From positions 2,794,501 to 2,858,500 of the forward strand of contig JACKNC010000001.1 in NCBI GenBank assembly GCA_024235095.1: a DNA stretch of 64,000 bases, given 5' to 3'. Both the position numbers and the translations under genes were made by a program. The notes below the pieces were generated by a model. The model searched no databases and was not told where the DNA came from. It worked only from the letters and a program-made list of their open reading frames with translations. Positions within the stretch are counted from its first letter, which is position 1; each line of letters opens with the position of its first letter. The stretch comes from Gammaproteobacteria bacterium. Lineage in GTDB: Bacteria > Pseudomonadota > Gammaproteobacteria > Competibacterales > Competibacteraceae. Below, piece by piece: positions 26,379 to 35,777 of the stretch.

Positions 26379-27307
26379 GAGCGGGTTCCTCCCTTGCTCA
26401 TGGCTTCCTGGGTCAATTCGGCAATCCCGGCCAGGGCGCCTACCAATCCGGAGGTGTCCAGCGGCATCAGCAGTACCTTTTGATTCGGCGCTGTCGCCAG
26501 CTTGGCCACTGCTTCCACATATTTCTGCGCAACAAAATAGTTAATCGCTTGCACATCGCCTTTGCCAATCGCTTCCGATAGCATGATAGTCGCGCGCGCT
26601 TCCGCCTGGGCCAATCGTTCACGCGCCTCGGCATCGCGGAAAGCGGATTCCTTGCGGCCCTCGGCTTCGAGAATGGCCGCCTGCTTGAGTCCTTCGGCTT
26701 CGAGAATGGCCGCCTGCCGCGCGCCCTCCGCGGTGAGGATCGAGGCCCGCTTGTCGCGTTCAGCTTTCATTTGCCGGGCCATGGAATCCACCAGATCCTT
26801 GGGTGGGGAAATGTCCTTGATTTCGATGCGGGTCACTTTGACCCCCCACGGAGTTGTTGCCTCATCCACGACGGTCAGGAGTCGCGCATTGATTTCATCG
26901 CGCTTGGACAATAACTCATCCAGATCCATCGAACCCATGACCGTGCGGATATTGGTCATGGTCAGATTGAGTGTAGCGAACTCAAGCTGATTGACCTCGT
27001 AGGCAGCCTTGGCGGCGTCCAGCACCTGATAAAATACGACGCCATCCACTTGCACCATCGCGTTGTCCTTGGTGATAATTTCCTGCGAGGGAACATCCAG
27101 CACTGTTTCCATCATGTTGATCTTGTGGCCAATGCGGTCGATGATTGGGATGATGAGATTGAGTCCGGGACGTAGCGTCTCGGTATAGCGGCCAAAACGC
27201 TCGACGGTGTATTCCATGCCCTGCGGCACCGATTTGACGCCCAGAAAGACCAGAATCACGGCGAAAACCGCTAGTCCAATGACGAATGTGGGGAAACCTC
27301 CCAGCAT
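26375..27307 (-). CDS. qmcA: SPFH/stomatin-like protein, QmcA type
   Basis: 310 residues. One N-terminal membrane segment (FPTFVIGLAVFAVILVFLGV) is followed by an SPFH/band-7 domain (VPQGMEYTVERFGRYTETLRPGLNLIIPIIDRIGHKINMMETVLDVPSQEIITKDN). A helical, alanine-rich region carries repeats of AILEAEG(L/R)K. Stomatins oligomerise as scaffolds on the inner membrane. It is first in a two-gene operon with nfeD. The ATG at 27307 follows an AAAGGAGG site. An intergenic region with a dispersed repeat lies upstream. Confidence 0.9.
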   Translation of the reverse strand: MLGGFPTFVIGLAVFAVILVFLGVKSVPQGMEYTVERFGRYTETLRPGLNLIIPIIDRIGHKINMMETVLDVPSQEIITKDNAMVQVDGVVFYQVLDAAKAAYEVNQLEFATLNLTMTNIRTVMGSMDLDELLSKRDEINARLLTVVDEATTPWGVKVTRIEIKDISPPKDLVDSMARQMKAERDKRASILTAEGARQAAILEAEGLKQAAILEAEGRKESAFRDAEARERLAQAEARATIMLSEAIGKGDVQAINYFVAQKYVEAVAKLATAPNQKVLLMPLDTSGLVGALAGIAELTQEAMSKGGTRS

Positions 27308-27398
27308 GACTTGCCTCCTTTGTGAATAAGCTGAATTTGGAAGATTCCAGGCGGAAAAACGATCTAATATTGTTTCTCGATAGGTTTTGAATTCTGGA

Positions 27399-27490
27399 TT
27401 CCCCCCTTTAGCAAAGGGGGGTGAGGAGGGATTTGAACACCGTGGATCGACGCTGTCTATCGAAATCCCCCCGGCCCCTTACAAGGGTAG
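27399..27490. repeat. Dispersed C-run/G-run double-hairpin repeat
   Basis: Two arms, CCCCCCTTTAGCAAAGGGGGG and a decayed CCCCCCGGCCCCTTACAAGGG, are separated by a spacer beginning TGAGGAGGGATTTGAACACCG. Together with the IS1 left end it accounts for most of the 27308-27620 gap; nothing else is seen there. Confidence 0.8.
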
Positions 27491-27598
27491 GTTTTTTCAT
27501 GTCTCCCGTTCTGGCGGTGGTCACGAGAAATCATCGGTGGTTATCAGGAGCGCGGGCCAAGGTTCAGGGCAACCGTGACCGATGGGGAGCGGCTGATG

Positions 27599-28452
27599 GG
27601 TAGTGTTCCAGACATGGTTTTTATACTAAAATCCCGAATTCATATCGATTAATAAACAGGCCAATCACGATGTCATGCATTTTATCGAGTTTAGAGAAAC
27701 AAATCGTCTTTCTCACTAATCGTTTAATGCGTGTCCGCAACGTGAGGTGCTTCCGTTCAATTTTCTGCGTATTGGCCTTACCAACCGTATGCTGTTCAGA
27801 GGGCAAGTGACGCTCGTAGGCTCCCCAGTTGTCCGTGTAAAATCGGTTAATTCCGAAAGGTTCCAAGAGTTCTTTGAGCTTTAAGAAGACGTGATCTTTA
27901 TGATCACCGAAGGTATAAGCGAGAACTTTTCCGGTGTAATGATCGATCGCATGCCACAGCCAACGCGGATGTTTTTTACTCTGAACATAACTCCACATCT
28001 CGTCTAGTTTGGCTTCTTGATCTTCAACTTTTTGAATCTCAAAGAGGACTTCCTGTGAATTTAAGTGGTTCCGCACCGCTCGATTGACGGATTCAAGGCA
28101 AGATTCTTTTTTTTAATTCATTGATGACGGTCGTCGGACTGATGTCTAAAACGCGCGCGGTATCTCGAACTCCACTGCCATTGATCGCCATCTCAATGAT
28201 CTGGTTTTTGACTTCAGGTAAATATCCATTGTAATTGTAGTCTGAAATAAATGTTTTGACCGAGCATTCCAGATTTTGACAAAGGTAGCGTTGTTTTCCA
28301 TTTTCCGTTTTTCCACGCTTTACAATTTGTTCATGACGACAAAGAGGGCAAAGAACAGGATTTAAAACCATATTTAAATGCCTTAAAAAATATTAAAATA
28401 CTTAAGCAAATTCTAGACTAAAATATAGCGTATCCAAGTTTAGAACACTACC
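27599..28452 (-). mobile_element. IS1-family element
   Basis: Inverted ends GGTAGTGTTC and GAACACTACC. Flanks show no direct repeat, so the insertion is old or one side has changed. It lies between the stomatin promoter region and the DUF2505 gene. Confidence 0.8.
27621..28371 (-). pseudogene. IS1 transposase in two frames (A-run frameshift)
   Basis: The first frame (28371-28093) has the InsA-like zinc-ribbon (CPLCRHEQIVKRGKTENGKQRYLC) and helix-turn-helix (GVRDTARVLDISPTTVINELKK). The second, running to 27621, has the catalytic part (KLDEMWSYVQSKKHPRWLWHAIDH, FYTDNWGAYERHLP, KIERKHLTLRTRIKRLVRKTICFSK). They join across an eight-A run (28107-28114, minus strand) only with a +1 shift. Classical IS1 uses -1, so a one-base expansion of the run is the simpler reading. 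Removing one A gives a single frame of about 249 residues. Confidence 0.75.
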
Positions 28453-28543
28453 CTTAAGTTCTTCAGGAGCGACTTTTCCCAGATGCGCCTGCCTGGGCAT
28501 CTTCCCTACCCTGAAGGATTGGGTCTTCTTTTGGAGAATCACT

Positions 28544-29035
28544 TTGAAAATAAAAGCTTTGCATCAATACAACCAGAATGTGGACACCGTTTTCGGCCTG
28601 TTTCACGATCCCGACTTTATGAAGGACAAGTATGTCGGAATCGGCGCACGCAATGTAGAGATACTGGAATGCGCCGGCAGCGAGGGTCACTATCGCATCA
28701 AGACCAAGCGGGAAGTCCCCGCCGATGTACCGGCGTTGCTAAAGAAATTTTTCAATCCCTGGAATACCCTGGTGCAAAGCGAACAGTGGGAGGGGAAAGC
28801 GGGCGGTCCTTACCATTGCAAGGTCAATGTTGAAATTTCCGGAGTTCCCGTCAGTATCGAAACCGAGATGGAGCTGCGAACCCAGGGCGATGGCTGTGTG
28901 AATGACGTGCGACTGGAGGTAAAATGCGAGATTCCTCTGGTGGGCGGCAAGTTGGCGAATTTCGTCGGTGGCGACGCGGAGAAAGCGGTACAGGCGGAAT
29001 ATGAGTTTATCCGCAACCATTTGGCCAAGGCTTAA
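28544..29035 (+). CDS. DUF2505/SRPBCC-type small-molecule-binding fold protein
   Basis: A 163-residue protein starting MKIKALHQYNQNVDTVFGLFHDPDFMKDKYVGIGARNVEI, the pattern of DUF2505 proteins in the START/SRPBCC superfamily. These have a hydrophobic ligand cavity and unknown function. A C-terminal helix (GGDAEKAVQAEYEFIRNHLAKA) fits the fold. The TTG start at 28544 has GGAG 8 bp upstream. It has no membrane segment. A dispersed repeat follows the stop, then the convergent osmC-like gene. Confidence 0.75.
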   Translation: MKIKALHQYNQNVDTVFGLFHDPDFMKDKYVGIGARNVEILECAGSEGHYRIKTKREVPADVPALLKKFFNPWNTLVQSEQWEGKAGGPYHCKVNVEISGVPVSIETEMELRTQGDGCVNDVRLEVKCEIPLVGGKLANFVGGDAEKAVQAEYEFIRNHLAKA

Positions 29036-29059
29036 CTTCGCCGATGCGCAACCATTCGC

Positions 29060-29098
29060 CTCCCCCCTTTGAAAAAGGAAGGGCGGAGGGGATTTCGC
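29060..29098. repeat. Degenerate C-run/G-run repeat between convergent genes
   Basis: CTCCCCCCTTTGAAAAAGGAAGGGCGGAGGGGATTTC, a decayed single unit. It sits between the stops of the DUF2505 and OsmC-like genes, where a weak hairpin could help end both transcripts. Confidence 0.65.
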
Positions 29099-29102
29099 CA
29101 GA

Positions 29103-29540
29103 CTAATCCGTTGCCGGAGCTTCGTCAAGTTGGCGAATTTCAAAGGTATGGGTAATTTGCGCAGTCTGGCCGAGCATGATGGAGGCTGAGCAATATTTTT
29201 CCGCTGAGAGATGAATGGCGCGTTCGATGTGCTTGGCGCTCAGGTTCAAGCCGGTGAGGATAAAATGCACGCGAATCCGGGTGAAGACTTTAGGTTCGCT
29301 ATCCGCTCTATCGGCTTCCAGTTGCACTTCGCAACCGCGCAAATCCTGCCGGGCCTTGCGCAGGATGTTGACCACGTCGATAGCGGTGCAACCGCCCATG
29401 CCCATCAACAACATCTCCATCGGTCGCGGTCCGAGATTATGACCGCCCAGTTCCGGCGGCCCGTCCATGACCAGGGCATGACCACTAGGTGACTGGGCGA
29501 CATAGGTCATGTCTTCCAGCCAGATAACGCGGGTTTTCAT
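29103..29540 (-). CDS. OsmC/Ohr-superfamily protein (YhfA type)
   Basis: 145 residues with the OsmC fold pattern. The two redox cysteines are visible: one in MGMGGCTAIDVVNILRKARQ, the other in SAEKYCSASIMLG. These proteins reduce organic hydroperoxides through a Cys pair. The short N-terminus and the GGCTAIDVV motif fit the YhfA-like branch better than Ohr. It stands alone, convergent with the DUF2505 gene and 33 bp downstream of trpC in the same direction, so it may be co-transcribed with the trp genes. Confidence 0.85.
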   Translation of the reverse strand: MKTRVIWLEDMTYVAQSPSGHALVMDGPPELGGHNLGPRPMEMLLMGMGGCTAIDVVNILRKARQDLRGCEVQLEADRADSEPKVFTRIRVHFILTGLNLSAKHIERAIHLSAEKYCSASIMLGQTAQITHTFEIRQLDEAPATD

Positions 29541-29573
29541 GTAAGCTCCTAAAAAGTAATACCAATCACTTTT

Positions 29574-30371
29574 TTAAACGAACAATTCCGCCAGTTTCGC
29601 GCCGGGGTCTAGGGCGCGCATGAACGCCTCGCCCACCAGGAAGGCGTGAATGCCCTGTCCGCGTATTAAGGCGACATCTGCGGGAGTATGAATCCCGCTT
29701 TCGGTGACGACTGTCCGGTTGCCGGGAATGTGAGCCAGCAAGTCCAGCGTGGTCTCCAGCCGGGTTTCAAACGTGCGTAGATTACGGTTATTAATGCCGA
29801 TCAGCGAGGCGTCGATTTGCAGCGCCCGCTCCAGTTCCTTGATGTCGTGGACCTCCAAGAGAACATCCATGCCCAATTGCTCCGCTAACCCGGCCAGCTT
29901 CTGCAAGGCCGCGTTATCCAGGGCGGCGGCAATCAACAAAATGCAATCTGCGCCGATCAAGCGTGCTTCATAGACCTGGTAGGGGTCGATGATGAAATCC
30001 TTGCGCAAGACTGGCAGAGCGCAGGCCGCCCGCGCCTCCTGTAAGTAATCCTCGCAGCCCTGGAAGAAGTCCCGATCGGTTAACACCGACAGCGCGGCGG
30101 CGCCAGCGGTAGCGTAGCTTCGGGCAATATCCGCCGGAACGAAGGGATCGCGCAACAATCCCTTACTGGGCGAGGCGCGCTTGATTTCGGCAATGACCGC
30201 TGGCTGGCCTTCAGCCATGATACTCTGCAACCGCTTCAGGAATGGCCGCGGGGCCGGCAGATTCTCCACCCGCTGCATCAGTTCGGAGAGACTCCATCGC
30301 GCGCTGCGTTCAGCGACTTCTTCGATTTTGCGCGCCAGGATTTTTTTGAGGATGTCGGGCGTGTCGTTCAT
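29574..30371 (-). CDS. trpC: Indole-3-glycerol-phosphate synthase
   Basis: Converts CdRP to indole-3-glycerol phosphate in tryptophan biosynthesis. It is a 265-residue monofunctional form without a fused TrpF. Motifs: PAVIAEIKRASPSKG with the catalytic lysine, LPVLRKDFIIDPYQVYEAR, and IGINNRNLRTFETRL. Its ATG overlaps the trpD stop (ATGA), so it is translationally coupled. Gene order trpG-trpD-trpC is usual for gammaproteobacteria and pseudomonads. Confidence 0.95.
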   Translation of the reverse strand: MNDTPDILKKILARKIEEVAERSARWSLSELMQRVENLPAPRPFLKRLQSIMAEGQPAVIAEIKRASPSKGLLRDPFVPADIARSYATAGAAALSVLTDRDFFQGCEDYLQEARAACALPVLRKDFIIDPYQVYEARLIGADCILLIAAALDNAALQKLAGLAEQLGMDVLLEVHDIKELERALQIDASLIGINNRNLRTFETRLETTLDLLAHIPGNRTVVTESGIHTPADVALIRGQGIHAFLVGEAFMRALDPGAKLAELFV

Positions 30372-31402
30372 GAAGCCAGTTTCTGCGTACAGCGCACAAA
30401 TTCATCCAGCTTGGCGCGGGCCGCGCCACTGGCCAGGGTTTCGCTAGCCAGAGTGACGCCGTCGGCGATGGATGGCGTCAGATTAGCGGTGTACAGCGCC
30501 GCACCAGCGTTCAGGGCAACGATGTCGCGCGGCGCGCCGGGTTGATTGTCCAGGGCATTCAACAAGAGCGTCTTTGAGTGCTCCGCGTTCGTCACTTTAA
30601 GACTGCGATTGGAGATCATCGCTAGCCCAAAATCCTCGGGATGGATTTCATATTCCACAATCTCGCCATTTTTGAGTTCACCGACCTGGGTGGCGGCGCC
30701 TAGCGAAATTTCGTCCATGCCGTCCTTACCCCAGACGACCAGCACATGTTGCGCGCCCAGTCGTTGCATGACCCGGATTTGGATGCCGACCAGGTCGGGA
30801 TGGAAGACGCCCATGAGCTGGTTCGGTGCGCTGGCTGGATTGGTCAGCGGGCCGAGGATATTGAAAATAGTGCGCACTCCCATCTCGCGCCGCACCGGAG
30901 CGACATTCTTCATGGCCAAATGATGATTGGGCGCGAACATGAAACCTAAGCCCGTTGTAGCGATGCATTCGGCCACCTGCTCCGCCTGGAGGTCGATGCG
31001 CGCGCCGAGCGCCTCCAGCACATCGGCGCTGCCGGACTTGGAGGACACGCTGCGGTTGCCATGCTTGGCGACCCGGGCACCAGCGGCGGCAGTCACGAAC
31101 ATAGTCGCGGTGGAAATGTTGAAGGTCTGCGCGCCATCGCCGCCCGTGCCAACGATGTCGACGAAATGCTCATGGGGCGGCGGCACATGCACCTTGGTGG
31201 AGAGTTCCCGCATTACGGTGGCCGCTGCGGTGATTTCGCCGATGGTTTCCTTCTTGACTCGCAAGCCAGTCAGGATGGCGGCAGTCATCACCGGGGAGAT
31301 TTCGCCGGCCATGATTTGCCGCATCAGGGACAGCATTTCGTCGTAGAAGATTTCCCGATGCTCGATGGTGCGTTGCAAGGCTTCCTGGGGGGTAATGGAC
31401 AT
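30368..31402 (-). CDS. trpD: Anthranilate phosphoribosyltransferase
   Basis: Transfers phosphoribosyl from PRPP to anthranilate. The PRPP-binding motif is VGTGGDGAQTFNISTA. The KHGNRSVSSKSGSADVLEALG and NILGPLTNPA segments are typical. ATG 31402 is preferred over the upstream TTG at 31417 because GGAG precedes it and the family normally begins MSITPQEAL. The product is 344 residues, the usual length, and is monofunctional (not fused to TrpG). Confidence 0.95.
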   Translation of the reverse strand: MSITPQEALQRTIEHREIFYDEMLSLMRQIMAGEISPVMTAAILTGLRVKKETIGEITAAATVMRELSTKVHVPPPHEHFVDIVGTGGDGAQTFNISTATMFVTAAAGARVAKHGNRSVSSKSGSADVLEALGARIDLQAEQVAECIATTGLGFMFAPNHHLAMKNVAPVRREMGVRTIFNILGPLTNPASAPNQLMGVFHPDLVGIQIRVMQRLGAQHVLVVWGKDGMDEISLGAATQVGELKNGEIVEYEIHPEDFGLAMISNRSLKVTNAEHSKTLLLNALDNQPGAPRDIVALNAGAALYTANLTPSIADGVTLASETLASGAARAKLDEFVRCTQKLAS

Positions 31403-31423
31403 GGGGCGCTTCTCCAAAGCGAT

Positions 31424-32005
31424 TCAGTACTGGTTGAGAAAATTGCGCAACAGGGCGTGGCCGTGTTCAGTGAGGATCGATTCGGGGTGGAATTGAACGC
31501 CCTCGACGGGCAGGGTTTTGTGCCGCACGCCCATGATTTCGTCGATCGCGCCATCGGCAGTTTGCGTCCAGGCGGTCATTTGCAAACAATCTGGCAAGGT
31601 CGACCGGTCGATGACCAGGGAATGATAACGCACCACAGTGAATGGATTGGGCAAATCGACGAAGACGCCCCGGCCGTCATGGTAAACCTCGGAGGTTTTG
31701 CCATGCATCACCCATCGGGCGCGGACAATATGTCCACCGAAGGCTTGGCCCATGCTTTGATGCCCCAGGCAGACCCCAAACATGGGAATCTGTCCGGCAA
31801 ACTGCTGGATGGTCGCCAGCGACACTCCGGCTTCGTTAGGCGTGCAGGGGCCTGGCGAGAGGACGATATGCCGAGGTTGCAGTTCAGCAATTTTATCCAA
31901 GGTAATGTGGTCGTTACGGTACACCCATACGTCTTCGCCCAATTCGCCAAAATATTGCACGAGGTTATAGGTGAAGGAGTCGTAGTTGTCGATCATCAGC
32001 AGCAT
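31424..32005 (-). CDS. trpG: Anthranilate synthase / aminodeoxychorismate synthase glutaminase subunit
   Basis: Class I glutamine amidotransferase that passes ammonia to TrpE or PabB. Motifs: DNYDSFTYNLVQYFGELG at the start, LSPGPCTPNEAG, the nucleophile in FGVCLGHQSMGQAFGG, and His/Glu in GVQFHPESILTEHG. It has 193 residues. It lies 21 bp upstream of trpD in the same operon; trpE is not in the window, so it may be further upstream beyond lgt or elsewhere. The TrpG/PabA role is likely shared. Confidence 0.94.
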   Translation of the reverse strand: MLLMIDNYDSFTYNLVQYFGELGEDVWVYRNDHITLDKIAELQPRHIVLSPGPCTPNEAGVSLATIQQFAGQIPMFGVCLGHQSMGQAFGGHIVRARWVMHGKTSEVYHDGRGVFVDLPNPFTVVRYHSLVIDRSTLPDCLQMTAWTQTADGAIDEIMGVRHKTLPVEGVQFHPESILTEHGHALLRNFLNQY

Positions 32006-32012
32006 AGAGCAT

Positions 32013-32804
32013 TTACCCTGTGGTTTTTCGCCGATACGCTAGCGCCAGGAGCGCGATGCCGACAGCGATGAGCGGTAGCGACAAGATCTGTCCCATGGTC
32101 AGCCAGCCGAATGCGATGTAGCCCAAATGCGGGTCCGGTTGACGGACAAACTCGACCAGAAACCGGAAGATTCCATAGCTTAGCGCGAAAACGCCCGATA
32201 CGGCCATCGTCGGACGCGGTTTGGCGGAGAAGAGCCAGACAATCGTGAACAGGGCCAGCCCTTCGAGGACCGCTTCGTACAACTGCGAGGGGTGGCGCGG
32301 AAGACCGTCACTTGTTTGCCTGAACACCATGCCCCACGGCAGATCGGTCACCCGACCCCATAGTTCGCCGTTGATGAAGTTGCCGATACGCCCAAACAGG
32401 ATGCCGGGCGCGATCAGGGGCGCAATGAAATCAATGGTTACCCAGAAGGGCTTTTGATATTTGCGAGCAAACAGGGTCATGGCCAGCAATACGCCGAGAA
32501 AGCCGCCATGAAAGGACATGCCGCCTTCCCAGACCCGGAACAGCACCAGCGGGTTATGCAGGAAGCTGTCGAACCCGTAGAACAGGATATAGCCAATTCG
32601 TCCGCCAAGAATCACGCCCAGGGCGATATAGAACACCACATCGTCCATCTGCGCGGTGGTCCAGCCAGAGTGAGGTTGTCTGGCGCGATAGCGGCCCAGC
32701 GCCCACCCGGCCAGAAAGCCGATCAGGTACATCAGGCCGTACCAGCGCACTTGCAGGGGACCCAAGCTGAGCGCTACCGGGTCGAAATCGGGGTGAACGA
32801 GCAT
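32013..32804 (-). CDS. lgt: Phosphatidylglycerol-prolipoprotein diacylglyceryl transferase
   Basis: Inner-membrane enzyme that attaches diacylglycerol to the lipobox cysteine of prolipoproteins. It is a polytopic protein of 263 residues. The Lgt signature GRIGNFINGELWGR is intact, with the conserved HGG in MSFHGGFLG and Arg/Tyr in RHPSQLYEA. The ATG at 32804 follows GGGAG by 5 bp and gives MLVHPDFDPVALSLGPLQVRWYG, typical for the family; an upstream extension exists but is not family-like. It ends 7 bp before trpG begins, so the genes are probably co-transcribed. Confidence 0.94.
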   Translation of the reverse strand: MLVHPDFDPVALSLGPLQVRWYGLMYLIGFLAGWALGRYRARQPHSGWTTAQMDDVVFYIALGVILGGRIGYILFYGFDSFLHNPLVLFRVWEGGMSFHGGFLGVLLAMTLFARKYQKPFWVTIDFIAPLIAPGILFGRIGNFINGELWGRVTDLPWGMVFRQTSDGLPRHPSQLYEAVLEGLALFTIVWLFSAKPRPTMAVSGVFALSYGIFRFLVEFVRQPDPHLGYIAFGWLTMGQILSLPLIAVGIALLALAYRRKTTG

Positions 32805-33016
32805 GAAAACTCCCTGAGCTTTATAGTTTACGCGGGCAAAGTAAATCGTAGCGGGCATCCTGCCGTCAAGCAATGGATATTGTCAGGTATGATAATTGCT
32901 AATGGGAGCTTTAGAGTAATTCAGAGGAAATAATCATGGCGCAAATAAGAAAGACACAGCGGGATTGGCTCAGGATGGCAGGGTTCGCAGGGTTGACTAT
33001 GCTACTCCTGCTGATA

Positions 33017-33193
33017 AGCGGAGCGCGAAGCGCTCCGCTTATCGGGGCGCGAGCCGAGCTTCGCTCGACGCGAGTTGCAGGCGTCGCGCTGCGCGCTCCG
33101 CCTATCAACTCGCTGGAGCGGTAATCGGCCTAATCACCTGCAAGCGCCTATGCGCTCTCCGGTATTAGACCGATTCCGCTCAGCTCGCACCCC
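33017..33193 (+). repeat. 177-bp palindromic element (copy 2), in the signal-peptide codons of the SBBP gene
   Basis: Same element as 18548-18724 in opposite orientation, and also exactly 177 bp by the same end points. It is flanked by GATA on the left (33013-33016) and GTTA on the right (33194-33197), i.e. a 4-bp duplication with one mismatch. Removing element plus one repeat (181 bp) restores the host frame. Differences from copy 1 are few, for example in the loop of the first hairpin. Confidence 0.88.
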
Positions 33194-35563
33194 GTTAAGT
33201 GGAATCGCGCAGGCTGAGTCGCCGCCTGCTGCTTGGGCTTTCGACCTGCTCAGGCAGGTTAATCAGTGGCAATTGACGGGACCACTGGATTTCTTGCCAA
33301 GCGCAATGAACACGCTAAATCCCGCCCCTGCCAATAACATGACCGCCCGCCGTCGGATTGAGTCGCACCAACGCCTGACGCCCATTTATTTTGAACCCAA
33401 TATTGGACAGGTGGCTGAGGATGTCAGATTTTTGGCGCGAGGCCCCAGCTACACACTCTTTTTGACAGCGAATGAGGCGGTGTTGGCCCTGCAAGGGAAA
33501 GCGGTCATTCGCACCCAACTGGAGGGGGCAACGCGCAATCCTGAGCCGCAAATGGAAGGTCTGGAGAAGTTGCCCGGCATCAGCAACTATTTCCTGGGCA
33601 ATGATCCGGCGAAGTGGCGCACGAAGGTACCGCATTACCAGCAAGTCCGCTACGCCGACGTCTATCCTGGCGTTGATATGGTTTATTACGGTAACCCGAA
33701 TCAACTGGAGCATGATTTCATTGTTGCCCCTGGGGTTGACCCTTCGGTGATTCAACTGGCGATCAGCGGCGCGGAGCAAGTAAGGGTCAATACCGAGGGT
33801 GATTTGGTGTTGGCGGTTCCCGGTGGCGAAATCGTGCAACAAGCGCCCCGGATTTATCAGGTGATCGACGGTCGGCAGGAAGCGGTCGCCGGGCGTTACG
33901 TATTGCGGAATGAAAATTTGGCGGATACAGGGACCGTGCAAGTGGCAGTGGTTGATCCTGTGATCGAAGCGCTGCAAGTTAGGTTTGAAATCGCCCAGTA
34001 TGATCAGGAACGGCCCCTGGTGATCGATCCGGTGCTGAAACTGGATTATTCCACTTACTTGGGTGGTATTTTAAACGATTATGGTACAAGCATTGCTGTT
34101 GATAATAAGGGTAATGCTTATGTGACAGGCGCGACAGCTTCAATTAATTTTCCAATAACTTTAGGAGCATTTGATAGTTCGCTCGTTGGCGTTAAAACTT
34201 CCGACGCCTTTGTGTCTAAGTTCAGCTTCAGTAGCCTGATCTATTCCACTTATCTTGGTGGGATCGACTCTAATGATGATAAAGATGATATTAGCTATGA
34301 CATTGTCGTGGATGATCTTCAGCGTGCTTATATTACAGGAACGACTGCTTCTGTTAGCTTCCCTTATACTCCTCCTCCTTATGTACTTCATGGACCTGGA
34401 GGAAGAGCGCCGTCTGGTGGCAAGGACGCGTTTATTGCCGTGCTGGATAGCACTGGCAGTAGTTTGTTATTTTCGACACATTTAGGCGGAACCAAGGATG
34501 ATGAAGGACGAGGGATAGCATTACGGCAACCAATGGGACTCATGATTTATGTGGCAGGTTACACCAATTCCACTGACTTCCCCCTCGTATCGTCTAATCC
34601 ACTCGATGCTCTTCAACCAAGACTGCTTGGCGGAACCGATGTATTTGTCAGCCAGATCGATACCGGCGGCACATTGTGGTATTCGACCTATCTAGGTGGA
34701 GATAAGGATGACAAAGGTATGGCGATTGCTAGAGATAGTAATGATAATGTTTATATTACCGGTTCAACGAAATCAGCTAATTTCCCGATAACAGGTTTGG
34801 CTTTCGATACTACACTCGGCGGTAGTGAGGATGGTTTTATCGCAAAAATTGATCCTGATCCTTCCAAAGATCCCAGATACTCGTTAATTTATTCGGCCTA
34901 TCTGGGCGGAAGCAGCACGGATAGCGGCACGGATATTGCCGTAGATAGCAATTTCCATGCTTATGTTACTGGAGTTACCGCCTCCTCAGATTTTCCTATC
35001 TTTCCCATTACATCTAATGTCGCACAAAGCAGCTATGGCGGTAATAAAGACGCTTTTATTACCAAAATCGACCCAGATCCTACGCTCATAGGTTTGCATT
35101 CATTGCTTTATTCCTCTTATTTGGGCGGAAACAAAGCAGACAGTGGGGCAAGTATTGCAGTTATTCAGGAGACTTCAGGCGCGATTCGCACTTATGTTAC
35201 TGGAGCAACTGCTTCCTCTGATTTTCCAGTGACCTCCGATGCCCAAGATGATGCTTTAGGTGGAACTAGCGATGCTTTCATTGCGCAAATCAGCCAATCT
35301 GGTGACCGCTGGCTTTATGTGACCTATTTGGGAGGGGATAATGATGATGTTGAAGAAAGCGGTACTGGGATTGCTGCAAATAAAACATCTACTTCTAACG
35401 GAGATGATTTTCATGTTTATATCACGGGCGTAACTGACGCCAACGACTTTCCTGTCACCAGCAACGCCTACTATCCAATCAATAATAATAACAAAGACGT
35501 TTTTGTTACCAAATTGGACGACTTGACTCCAGCGACCTTTTTGATTACTCACTACTACATTTC

Positions 35564-35640
35564 ATGCGATGTTCGACTTTTTTCAGGCGATCAAACCCTC
35601 GAACTGGAGGTCTGACCGACCGAGTTGTCGGTTCATGAAA
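35564..35640 (-). mobile_element. Terminal remnant of an IS982 element
   Basis: About 75 bp match the right end of the two larger IS982 copies, through GTCGGTTCATGAAAAT, with several substitutions and two extra T residues. It is therefore an older or different relative. It supplies the left inverted end of the composite unit; the transposase is missing. Confidence 0.85.
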
Positions 35641-35777
35641 ATCCAGCGTTTCGGGTGAAATTGTGCGTATTTCACTGATGCCGGCCATCCATTTCACGGG
35701 ATGACGGCCGGCGAGTTCAGTCGAAGGCGGCAGCGTATTTCACTCGGTCGGAGCGCAGCGACGCAGTGGATGAGTGT

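Noticed and set aside
33075..35615. An 846-residue SBBP protein starting at 33075
   Set aside because: The first ~40 residues and the start codon come from the inserted 177-bp element, and the last 18 residues come from the IS982 end; the native start is 32936.
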